From Membranipora membranacea (lineage: Eukaryota; Bryozoa; Gymnolaemata; Cheilostomatida; Membraniporidae): DNA of 64,000 nucleotides. The translations under genes and the position numbers were made by a program. Under the pieces are notes generated by a model, which saw only the letters and a program-made list of their open reading frames with translations, had not been told where the DNA came from and did no database searches. The DNA lies in the NCBI GenBank assembly GCA_914767715.1, contig OU612068.1, positions 13,144,001-13,208,000 on the forward strand. Direction: 5' to 3'. How positions within the stretch are numbered: position 1 is the first letter of the stretch; every line of letters starts with the position of its first letter. This document shows, piece by piece, positions 1 through 12,700 of this stretch.

Positions 1-3000
1 CGTAGATATCTTCGGTCTTTTGCCCTCAAGCCCTTGTTCATATACTCGAAATATTGACCTCGTAAACCTATCTGCCAGTGAGCATGCAACTTGTAGATTA
101 CGGCCCGCCATTTCATTGCTGTGAATATCAAAAAGTATAAACTCACAAAATTACAGTTGCAAGAACATGGATGTGAAAATGATCAATTTGATTTGATCCC
201 AAGTATATAGATAACCATAAATATTCCACTGAGTCTTGGCTAATCGGAAAACGAAATTGGAAACTGAAACACAACTCCCCGCGTGAAACTTACTAAACAG
301 TGGCCAGGTTGCCTTGTACTTTATACAGATTTGCATAACATATTGAGTTCAAACATACACATATATTCACAGGCAAACATGAAACTCTCATGTGCAGAAT
401 CCCCGCTGCTGCAATATTATTCATTATTGATCCTATTTGATTCATGCTAGACTAGCATCCCATGTGAATAATATATTCGATAAAACTGTTTCCTTCCCTC
501 TCTCAACAAACCGGTTCACTGAACTAGGATACCTCTCAACTGACTCTCTCAGACTAATATGCTGCCGTGCATATGTGCTGCCGTGTATACCTGCTGCAAG
601 CTAGCAACAGACATGTACACACCGTACTTGACTTAATTCATAATCGGATATCCGTCACTTTACAACATGTGCAACTGCTTGTCATCACAATAAAGTAAAG
701 TGGATAGATATTTGCTAGTGCCTGACTTTCTTTTGGTAACTGGTGTGGTGTGCGATGGGGATGTAATTCTGTCTTTTGTTTTATCTCATATTTGTAGCAG
801 GTAAAGTGAATGTCTTCAGATCATTCAAGGAGTTTGTAAGAATCTTGATTGCTCATTTTGTCAGCCTTGAAATGGCAATGTGTTCACAACGTGTTCACAA
901 CCTAGTCTAACTAAGCTGGCTGTTGCTCTAAAAATAACTTAAATGTTCACAAAACCTGTCCGTTATTTAAAAAACGTTGCGCTCTCGGCTTTATGTTTCC
1001 CGTTTAGAGGATAGAGGAATCTGAATGGCTGCCTTTTATTTTTTCATTGATAATGTTATAACTGTTCGCTTCACTTAGTATTAAATGTAGAACCTGGTGA
1101 TTGGGGATAGTTATGGTGACAGTTGATGCTGCTGCCGGCCTATGGCAGCGAAGGATTAGCAAATTAGAACCCTATGCTTTATACCCTATGTGCATGATAT
1201 TTCCTGACGTCATTGTTATTACTGGTGTGTCTGTCAGTCAGCTCTCATTTGCTTGATACCCTTGTAAATGTGCTCCGATACATCAAGAATGAATCATTAG
1301 CTATGAATGTTCACTTATATATATTGGAGATGATCTCCAATGTTTTACTCAATCTTTGTACACTTTTTGTATATAGATATACATGTTTATTTAGCTTTCA
1401 CCTGTCTTGAAGTGTCAAAGTGTGATTGACGATGGTTGTTATCAAGACTGTCAAACTTTGTAATAAAAAAAAGAATGATGCATTTTGGGTAGATCTTACA
1501 GGACAGGACCCAATCCTTCAGAAGTTTTATGAATGTGTACTGATGCCTTGTCAAGTTGATCAATCCATTGCCCTCTATTTTGAAGGTCAATATATCATTA
1601 ATTAGCCATATAAATGGTGAATATTAAACATCCATCAACGCCACTAGTATAGGTATGTCATGTAATATTGCATAAATATTGCCGTGGGTGGTGTGTTTTG
1701 CATTAGTAAGTCAAGATCTAACGACTGGTTTGCTAAGCTACTTTCACTCTAGGCTGTCATTTTTGAGGTCCGAGTGACACAGTTGAGAATCAATTGAAGC
1801 AGACAGTTGAAGTTTTCCTGAGTAGTATCTGGAACTGCTGGATAGGATGGTATAACAGGATAGGATGGGATAATCGGACACTGCTGAGTCAATTATCTGG
1901 ATTTGGTTTCACTTTCGTCAATGCTAGTTTCCTGGTCTGGAAGGGAAGATACGCTATCAGTTAATGTGATGATACAATGCAGACAACCTCTCAATCTTCA
2001 CTGATTTATGATGACACTAGAGGAAGACCCGCTCTCTCATAGATGTGTGAAGTTTCAAGTCACCAATTCGCACCAAATTATTACGACAAAGTTTCACAGT
2101 TCTAATCGTAGACAAAACACACTGGCTATGGTTCTACTGCAGAGTGCTGGGTTGAAGTTGGTTTAATATTCATTTGATTGATGCTGATTGATCTTTGGTG
2201 GATGCACCTGTGGTATATGAACAATGGTAGAAGGTGGAACCTAGGATCCTAGCTGTATTTTAGTGAGCAATTCAACATCAATCAGCTAATGGTAGTTGGT
2301 GTAAATTTGGAATGGCATCAGCTTAGTGGGAGAAACAAGCGCCAGTGAACTTTCAGAGTCCAAGAGAACGCCACTCCAACGAATGAGTCTTCAACAAACA
2401 TTTGTCGCGTCCAAGAGAAGAGTGTCTATGCAACATCATAAGGCTTGCTTTTTACTTGTCGTCTGGCAATCAGGCAGGGAATAATATTGCGCTGCTGACG
2501 CTGAATCAACACTCTGATTGATGATAAATAAGTCATCAAAGCTAGGGATGTATAGCAGTCATCAGGATAATATATTGATATGCGTTTTATGAGGAGGCGT
2601 ACAAAATGATGATCACTTCATTAGGCGTGATGAGTCTGATATCTCAGCATGCCAGGTATTCACTTACTCTGTCTCATCGGTAAGTCATAAAGACAGATTT
2701 GCTGCGGAGTTGGGGTACTGGGTACTGTCTGTTAACGGTTTTTGCTTTTGATTTGACTGTAATCGCTGTTCCAGAAGATTCTCACAACAGCACCGGAAAA
2801 CGGAAGCAGAATTAGGGTCAATTCATGACGCTGTTTTTTGTTGTGAGTAGGTGACCTAGGTTTTGCCCAAGGGGCTGTCTCAGCAATCAGCTGTTTGTTT
2901 TCTATATAGGCTATGAATGAATTCAGTAAAATTCTGGGGCTCATTATTTGGCCCTAAATATTGTATGTCATCAGTGATAAAACTGACATACATAGCTACC

Positions 3001-3645
3001 TCTGGCATCTGTGGAATCATTACCTGTGGTATGATGTCGTGTTTGGCAAAATAAACATCAGCCACCTACCTGTAAGTGATACTTGGTGATATAAGAACAA
3101 TTGCTGACATTTTTTTGTAACAAAACATTGCAAAGAAGATTGACATTGGCTGCGTCAATTAATTATACATAGTCTGGCATGAGGTGTAGTTAGATACTAG
3201 TTGCGCTGTGCATGAGCTCTAGAGGCACAATTTTTCTCTTCAAGCGCTTTTCTCTCAGCAGAATGGCCTGCCTTACAATAATTACTATACTATAGTTATA
3301 TCTACCAAATATATAAATGGTTCAGAAACTTTCAAAACTCACGAAATCCAACATCAATCATTGAAATGTTCGTTTTTTGTTTCTCATGTTATGTCTCACA
3401 ATATTGACTTCACATAGTTTTAAATTGTCTCTTTGCGCTTCAATGTTGTTGTTGAAACACAATATAAAGTCATTAGGACACAGGGCCAAGTTAGGAAGAC
3501 ATTTATAAACAATGTTCTTCACAAGGAAGAAACAGGAATTCCATGTATGTTAGTCTTCACCTCACTCTCAACACGGTCACCCTTGTATCTGAACTGTTAC
3601 TAGAATTAGACCGAATGATTAATTGGATGTTACCAACTTTTGCAG
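1..3645. other. Probable spectraplakin intron (5' edge of window)
   Basis: No open frame with splice sites compatible with the phase of the exon at 3646 was found. A short direct repeat of GGATAGGATGG lies at 1840-1850 and 1858-1868. The rest is AT-rich unique-looking sequence. An exon of an alternative transcript could be hidden here. Confidence 0.6.
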
Positions 3646-3780
3646 AGTACCTCACGACGGCTCAGACTCGATAGAAGGGGAGGAGCTAGACGACACCCTG
3701 TATATCTGTGAGAAATCTATGAGCTCAGCTGACCTTGAGGAAGAAGACAGAGAAATGAACACTGTTAGACGGCCGATCCG
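3646..3780 (+). CDS. MACF1/DST: Spectraplakin exon: acidic linker before plectin repeats
   Basis: Acceptor TTTTGCAG, donor GTAAGA. It enters with the last base of a codon and leaves after two bases. It encodes an acidic stretch beginning [20 protein letters not shown] and ending NTVRRPIR. This would connect the plakin domain (off window) to the plectin-type repeats. The frame joins the next exon exactly. Confidence 0.85.
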
Positions 3781-6700
3781 GTAAGATGGAAATGGATGTG
3801 AGGTAGACAATTCTTGGTTATGCCTGCAAAATTGGTCTGGTACGGGGATAGCAACTGATTGTGGCCTACAATTTTAAGAAACGTATGTTATGCTGAAGAT
3901 GAAAAGCAATTTTCTGTTCTAAAAAAACAGAAAGAGCAATTTCTCATTTTCAATCAACTTGTATCCGGAGGATAAGCTATTATGTTGGAAATTCGGTCAC
4001 ACCTTGGGGCACTACCACCTCACCTTATCAAACTGCTTATTAAAAAGAGAATTGTTTAGCATTCGCTCTTTCAAATTGGCTGTGCTATTGTAAGCAAAAT
4101 TCTTCAATAAACATCCAAAATTCTTTGATATTCCAAGGAGTATCCCATAGAGTAGTTTCCCGGAGTTCCTCGGCCTGATCGGCCTCGACCTGATCTACAT
4201 GGGAGTTCCCAACTAAATCTGCACCATCAAAACAAAATATCGGGTACAAGTTTCATTGCGATATCTCTTTTGCAGACTGACAGTCACTACCGAGATCGAT
4301 GATGATGTGTTTACTGTGTGTACCATACAACAGACGACTAAGTTTGTTATCTCCGGAGTACGAGATCCAATCACAGAAGATATCATATCACTTGATGAAG
4401 CTCTGTCTCGAGGCATCATCGACCAACAGAAGGGTGTCTACTGGTAAGTGTACAAGCCATCGATGAAAAACGACAGTTGTTTCAAGTAGAGTAAAACCCT
4501 ACCTGTCCAACTCTGTGTAGGCATGTCTAAGGACTACCACTTGTCATGCAATGAAAATGAAAAGATAGTTCACTTGAGTAGAACAGTTGCAGCAATAACT
4601 CTCTGTTTTTTACCCTTCATGAAAAAATGTCAATTGTAATCACTTTGATCTAGATGAAAGAACAACTAAAAACAGGTGTCAGAGAGTAGGAGGGGCACAT
4701 GCACATATATATATTTATCTAAAATACTTTAAATATGCATAACATGTTGTTATTTACATATTTCTACTAAATCTGGAGGTAATTTTTATCTTCCACATAA
4801 AGTATTTCCATCAAATAGAGGATAAAGAGAGAGATTGAGATCCTCTCAATAACGGCATTGATATACTCTTGATCCATCCATATGTTCTATACTGATCATT
4901 TACCTAATCTATTTTCTCTGTCAATTATTTAGCCCATCTGGAGAGGAAGACATTCCAATAAACGAAGCAGTAGAACAGAAGAAGATCATCGTTCAGGAGG
5001 CTTCAACAAGTAAAGATTTCGAGCAGCAGGAATCCAAGGTACTCAAAAATAGAATTCCTTCTGTGGAACTTACCAAGGAAAGACAGCCACCTCAGTCTAC
5101 CTACACTGTGACTGGTAAGCTTACCTTTTAATACTACACAATGCTGACTTGTAATGTGCTGTGGACAGACTGCAAATAAAATGTGACGACGAATCATGAA
5201 GCAGTATCAGTCACTGAACAAACAACTCTGCCGGATTTTCCTTAGTTCCTTGATAGTTTGACGGGCACTCAGAGAATCTTCATAGCGAAAAATAATATAT
5301 TCCTTTGCAACTTGCGATGCGGTTTGAAACCAATAATGAATGAACCGGTAGATGTGTTGAAATTTTTAGATTTAATTGGCCGTATCATTTACCACTCTCA
5401 TCATATGCTATTACATCACTTAGTGTGTTCTCGGCCTGTCTCTGGAATTATCTTCTCTCTAGACATGGTTAGATAACTCACTAAATAGATATTTGCGCTG
5501 TTTGTTGACGGTGTAGTTGTATGTTGTGTGCCAGGCACAAGGGTGATTTGAAATCATAGACAATTGCAGTAAACAACAATTTTCAATTAAAAATTGATTG
5601 TTGTTCAACTCTAGACAGATTATCAAGTGGATGCTTGAAACACTTGTCTCATATGGATTGCTTTGTCTGCTAAGATTGACAGATGGCTTTGCTGATTTTC
5701 TGATAATGGTGTGCTTGTCTGGCTTTGCTGATTATTATTAATAAAATAAAATGGACCAGCAGCTGCTATAGAAATAAATAAAGTAATATTGTTATGACTC
5801 ATGTTTGCTTTGCAACATGCCTCATCTATGTATGTAGCTAATGGATAGAAATTATAGCCAGGAGGAAATGTATAGTGGTATTTTTTAGACTTAGATCTAA
5901 GAAAAAAGCTGGAACTTTAGACTGAGAGCATCTACTAAACTAAGTGCTTTCGATCATTCATCCTTTTTCTGACTGTTAGTGTTAATGGAGCATTGTACTG
6001 GAAGATAAATATTACGTTCTGTCGTTTATAGCATTTTGCAGGCATTTATTTTTCTGCTTTATATTGGTGATATACATTCATACATATATGCTAAAGTTTG
6101 AAGTGGTGTAATGATGCTTGGTAAATGATGTTGAGGCTTTATATTGCTTGCTGCTAATTGGACTTTGGATAAGCCGATTGGTGAAACAACATGCTTCAGG
6201 GTATTTTGTAATCTTACGCAGAAGTTTTTCACAAGTAGTAGTTTTGTACAATTCTGCCACTAGCAAAGATGGCGCTATGGTAATGTGTAGGACTTGTGGT
6301 GTCTTCCTTCAGGAAAACTTCCTTCAACTACTCGTACACAAGGTATTTAGAAACTTTTTTGAGTAGAGACCAGAGTTTGTGCCAAGAGGTTTTACAGCCC
6401 GATGGCACCCTTGGTAACAAAACTCAGCTTTGTGAATTTCGGTGCAGTTGGTTTGTTGTGAATTTGATGTCCTTCATATAAGACAGTTCCAATTACCATC
6501 TAATGACTTGCTAGGCTGTTGCTTAGAAACTACCAAAGCCATCCTGGATTGTGCCAAAAATCTCTTAAAAAGAAGTTTGACTTATTAGGTGAAAAACTGG
6601 CTACACTAGCCCTAAGATATGCAACTAGGTGGCATCTTTGAGATAGTTTGAGAGAGCAGAGTACAGTTATTTCGAGCTTCCATCCAAGAGTTGAATTCCG

Positions 6701-9700
6701 CTGTCTAATTGACAATACTATGTTTGCCAAAGCCACCATGGTAATGTTTGCGAGGGCAGTGATTAATGTTGTTATGCTCCAATGTTCAAGGATTTACGAG
6801 GTCAACGGTTCAATGCCAGTAGCAAAGATATAAAAACGGAGAAAACTAGGTTGATGCCTAATTGTTATTCGATTACATAACTGCCATGTAGGATTATGTT
6901 TATTGGGTTTTATTACCGGTGATCACATGTAAGCTCTATAATGATGAAGGTAGGTCTGCTGTCTACTCAGAGTTAGTGAGTATTAAGTATCTTTGCTTAG
7001 AGTGAATGTTACTTACTTGAGTATTGGACTGTGCAGCTTTGTGGGGCTGTGTAGCTTGGTTATTTCAGCTTGGTGCTATTTTAGTTGGAGTATGTGAACT
7101 GCTGAGTGAATACTTTGACAGGTATATATCAGGTTGTGTTGAATATCTGAGAGGTATACTGGTATGCTAGCTGTAGCCTTCAATTAATGTCTATTACACA
7201 TATTAGTTTTCTACCAATATCACATAACAAGCGTTAGAATGCTTCTGCTCTCCAGAAAGGTAAGTTGTTGAAGTTGCAACAACATAGGAAGTCTACTTGG
7301 CTTTATTGCTGATGTTCTGTCACAAATTCTCGATGAGTTATTGTTTAGGCTTTACCTCATTGCGTTTCAAGGCATCATAAGTTTTTCGATAGCCCATGTT
7401 CTTCTAAGTCTCGCACTCGTGAATGAAGTTGATCAGCGCCATTAAGCATTACTGTGGTTTAATTGTTTGTTGGCTCGCCTCGGCGCCTACTTTACAACCT
7501 CTACTGTGTATTGTTTCATCACTCTCTGACCGGAGGCGAAGTCCGGACTTCGGACAGGGGATTGTTGGGAATCTCTGACTTCAATGAGTGTCAGACGCTA
7601 GCACTCATTTGATGTTTATTTCTCAAACAGAAAACCTCTCATTAAATCGTGTAACTAATTGTAATAGGGCTCTTGCCATAATGTTAATTGCCTGATTAAG
7701 TTCTCCCAAAGTTGTATTTCGAGGCATCTTCCCCCTCCCTGTTGTGCCTCTGCTGTCAAATTCATAGCAGCAACAGCGCTATTGTTTCGCCCAGTGGGAT
7801 TTTCAGCAATTGAAGCTCTTCCTACAATGTAATCCTTTGAAATATGGTAATTATAAACAAAATAGCCTTTAATCCTCACATTTTTCACATATTTTTAACG
7901 CATTCCTGTATCGTGTTTTGTAGGCATAATGGATACTAAGTCAGGAAAGGTTCTCACTGTATCTCATGCTGTCAGACAAGGAATAATAGATCCACATGAT
8001 TCCAGTTTCGTATCGAGCGCTGATGGAGCAAAGCTGACCTTCCACGAGGCATTGCAGCGTGGGTATATCCTCTCGGAGAAGCTGAGCGAAGGAGCGCATC
8101 TCAACGGTGATACCACATCTATAGACACTATCGAGGCTAACAGCGGGCCAAACGATTACGAAGTAGACAATGTCCTTGACCCGAGGACTAAATATAGAGT
8201 CAGTCTACCGTATGCTGTCAGTAAAGGAATTGTTGAACCCTCCCGGTCAGAATACAGAAATCCTGATACAGGAGAGTATATGAGTCTGACGGACGCCGTG
8301 TCTAGAGGGGTGGTAAAGGCCACAAAGGTCGAACCTGGTAACTCAGTAAAGGCTATTATCAACTTACTACAGCTTCATGACCAAGGTGCCACCCCTGTTA
8401 GGTATGTCCTGCCTCATGCTAAAGAGGATCCCAGCGTCAGCTCATACAAGGCACTGTCCAGACATATGGATAGTAGTGTTAAAGCAGTACTCAATCACAA
8501 AGGTGAGCCCTTGTCTATCAGAGAGGCTTACCAGTCCGGTCTCATCAAGTTTGACTCGCTCAGCTATGTTAACCCTGATGGCACGACAATCCCACTCGAG
8601 AAAGCCGCCCAACAGGGCCTAGTCACTATGCCTGCCATGCAATGCATTCTGGGTGCTTGTAAGAAACTCTCACTACAGAACCAAATGGATTCTGGTAGAA
8701 TCAGCCCTGATGGTGCTATGCTTTTGAGTGCAGCCATGGAAATACCACTTGAAGAAGCAATCAAAGACAGGAAGATCGATCCGTACGCAGTCTTCCTGAG
8801 AGATAAAAACTCTGGTGATATTCTTTCTCTCGGATACGCTGTCGATGAAGGCATCGTCACACCGGAAGATGGTAAATCACTTGAGAAATGTCTGGAATCT
8901 GGTGACGTTGTTCCAGCTATCACTCCATCCACCGAACTGAAGGCTTCATTCGTAGTCGAGAAACTAACTGAAGCAAATAAGGACATTAAAATCAAAAACC
9001 CTTCTACTGGTGAGGAATTACCACTAAGGGAAGCAGTGAAGACTGGGATCTATGATACACAGCGAGCGGAGGTTGTGAACCCAGATACGGACGCCCGACT
9101 CTCATTAGCTGAGGCTGTAGAACAGGAGCTAATCTCCAAACCTGACGCCAAAGCTCTCTTTGATGCTATGGATAATATGTCACTACAGCAGGCCATGAGC
9201 AATAATATGATAAATGGAGAGTGGTTTAACCCCGATACTAAGACGAACATGACCCTACAGGAAGCTATTGACGAAGGACATGTCATCCCGGAGACTGTAT
9301 TCTTTGTCGACCAGGCTAACGGAAGAATCGGCACACTGGCTACTGGAATCAAAGACGGTAGGAATTTATATCACTCATTGCATTCCAAAAATCTCAACTA
9401 TTTTTCTGTCATCTTATTGACAGCTAGGGTTTGCTGACCTTAGATCAGACAGTCATACTGATGATGTTTTAATGGTGTTGTACTTATACAGTGATGTGAG
9501 GTAACATTGATTAGTTATAAAGTAGATTATTTGGCAGGTTCATGAACAATAAATCTATAAAATAGCTGTGGGCGTCTATATGCTGCCAATGTCAAAGAAA
9601 TCTATCTTTGGTGGCCTAAAAACATTATGCTTGGGTTTGTGGCCAAAGTAACTGAGCTTTTCATCATCATAACTGCACAGTTACTTTGCTGTTTGACCCC

Positions 9701-12700
9701 ATGCAGGCTTGCAATTCTGCTGGTTGCATATAATATGTTGTTATTCCATCAAGCCGTCACTGTCACTTATCAAAGCATATTGGCAATTGTTTAGTATCAT
9801 ACTATGTCAAGCAAATTTTTATCGTATTCACTACTTTTTCCTTTTATCGATGCAGGTAAAGTAGATGGTATGGAAGGATCATTCATCAGTAATTCAGATT
9901 CTGGTCTTGATGAGATGGATGGAGGGCCGACTAACGGTCTAACCAACGGCACCATTCCCCTCAACGAAGCCGTCAACAAGAAGATGATTAACCCTGAGAT
10001 CAAATCGTGGCGATTCCTTGAGGAAGACGCTCCTCTTCTTGACTTTATAAATGCCGGCGCCGTCAACGACAAAACTGAGCTCACTGTCGCTCCTGATGTC
10101 AAAATACCAGTGAGTCAAAAACTAATCATTGCCGTAGCTTGAGTCGATAAGTAAATAGATAGCTTGAGGGAGGGGGCAAAGAGGACTCTTTTAATCACGA
10201 TCAGTCAAAACATATTCGGTACTGGAGCTATGCATAGATTTGAGTTCTAGTATTAGTATTGATGATATGAAAGAAATGAATTGATTGGTGTAATACATCA
10301 GTTAGGAAGTTGTCCAACCTTTGTGTATGACTGGAGAAGAATAACTAGACTTCTTACAGCTGTGTCAATATTATTTACCTGGGGCTCTAAGCCTTTCAAG
10401 GTTTTTTCTAAAGGATGACACCTTCACAATTATGGGAGAAATGCAGAAACTTGAGACATAGCGGTCTTCTATGAGTATTAGCTGCTAATCTCGTATACAA
10501 TTATGAGATAATCACAAGCCTCATCCATGTTCTTGTGATGCAACCACAGGCTATTGACATTTGTGGCATTGCAGATGACCATGCATATCAAGGTTGTTAA
10601 AAAGTTGTTTTATGTAAATGACCACCGTTCTCAGGTTGTCATGAATGCATGGCACATTGTTATTAAATTTTTCCTGAGGAATAAAGTTAAACAAAGTCCA
10701 ATAGTCTCCCCTCTTGCTACTGTCCATGTCTTTCAACAGTCATTGACTAAAGTGCAGGAATCTGGAGTTATCCCTTATCAGAGTTACCTCTCCTCGGCAA
10801 CCCCTTATTGGCAACATAAGTATTGACATGCATTCTTTATGAGCCTTGTCCCAAAATTCAAGTAAATCATCTATTCTCTTTCTAGGTGAAAGATGCTCTT
10901 ACCAGCAAGTTGGTGGGATATCAGACCCCCGTAGCGATGAACCCTCATACTGGGGAACTCACACTATCCGACTCGGAGAATAAGCTTTTACTACCTCTGA
11001 TCAGAATACCAGAGGTTATAGACATACTCTCAGATGTTGAGCTTAGCATGGCCAGAGAAGCCAAACCAGCTGAGACAGTAGAGGGTATGGCTAAACAGAT
11101 AGCAGACTTACAGGTAAGCGAATTCATGTAAAAGAATCTTTAGTGCAACAAGTCTCACATGACAAGGGCTGCGGCTTCATTGTTTTCAGAGTGAAAGCCT
11201 TTTTCCATATTGATTGATTATTTTTTTCCTTTTTGGTCAATGGCAGATTTTGAAAAGTTTTTTTATTGAAAGTTAGCTTTGCCAATAAAGTTATAAAAAA
11301 AGCTGTCAGCTATCCTACGAAATGACTTCTGCTGACTTCTCGTGCTTGAATTCTGTGCCTCGCAGTTCATTCTAACATGATCAGCATTATAGCTTTCTTT
11401 TTTTTTCATCCGAACATCATTTTAAGCGAAATAACTTTACTTATTTTCATTGACCGAGCATCGCTTATCTGTTAACAGGACCAGCAGAAACTTGTAGCGG
11501 ATAAGAAGGCTCTGATTGATGAGCTGACTAACGAAGCTCAAAAACTACTTGAGTCTCGACCCGAGGGAGACAAATCCGAACTACAACAGCAGCAATATCA
11601 GCAGCTTCGAATCGCATCATCTGATCTTAAGGCTACTTATGAGAAGGTAAATATCTGGTCACTTCTTTAATAATAATAATACCGAAAAGGCGAATGTATG
11701 AGATTTATGTTTTAGTATTTTTTTATCTGTGCAGTATCATGAAGTTTTATGTGTTGGCCAATTTTTATTTAAATCACAGAGTTCACTCCCAAGTGTCATC
11801 AAATCTTTCTAAGGAGGAAGATAAAGCAAAGTCAAATCATGACTCTATTTTAATACTGTCCATGTCTTAAACCATCAGCTTCTACTTCAACTATAGCTGG
11901 GTCTTATAGTTGTTCTCAGCAATGTGATGTTGAACCTGATTCTTTTTTTAATGGTTGTGAGGATGTATATGATTGCCAGTTTATCGTTTTTGTTTCCCTC
12001 TCGTTTAGAACTATGCAAATAAATTGTATAAATTAAAACTACTTTTTAACTTATTGTGTTGCCAGGTGAATAAGCAGAACAAAGCCCAGCTGAAGAGACT
12101 GCAGACAATGAGAGGATTTCTCGATGAATATAAGGATAAACATGAGAGTTTCGATGATTGGATGTCAGAAGCTGAGGGTAAACTTCAGACGGCAGGCAGC
12201 ATAGTCAGCGATCTGGAGAACCTAAAACAGCACGCTGAACAGCTCGAGGTATGGTGACATGGGATATGGTGATCATTTTAATTGTCAGTGGCAATCTGTA
12301 TGTTTGTCTTCTCACAATGCAATTGTAGGCTCACCTACCCAGAGAATTCAGACTGGGAAATCCAAAATATTGCATTGTGGGATACTCTATGAAATGGTAT
12401 TGCTATATTTGTGGTGTGGTTATTTTTGGTAACTGGTACTATGATTAATGTGGTTGTGGCATCCGGTGTCAAGTCATGCTCTACAACAATGTATACTATT
12501 GGGTGAAAGATCAGATTGGTAACATATTAGCCTAAGATTGAGGCGTGTGAGTTAAAATCAAAAGATCATGTTTGTTGGTGTTAGTGTGTGTCACATATGA
12601 TCACCCTTCTTGTTTTAATTCGCACACCTGTTCTATTGTGTCCTCAGACCTACCCCTACCATATCCACTCCTTCAGTGTCTGTCATATCGTATGTGATAA

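Noticed and set aside
801-835. Exon-like segment with TTTGTAGCAG acceptor and GTAAGA donor near the left edge
   Set aside because: In the only phase that would fit the exon at 3646 it contains a TGA.
2880-3065. 61-codon minus-strand ORF with plausible-looking protein
   Set aside because: No splice or homology support; chance ORFs of this size are expected.
6118-6481. Overlapping + strand ORFs in the 2.8-kb intron
   Set aside because: No domain, no splice sites in the right phase; possibly old repeat debris but not provable.
8564-8995. 143-codon minus-strand ORF
   Set aside because: Antisense shadow of the plectin-repeat exon; its Ser/Ile-rich composition follows from the repeat codons on the + strand.
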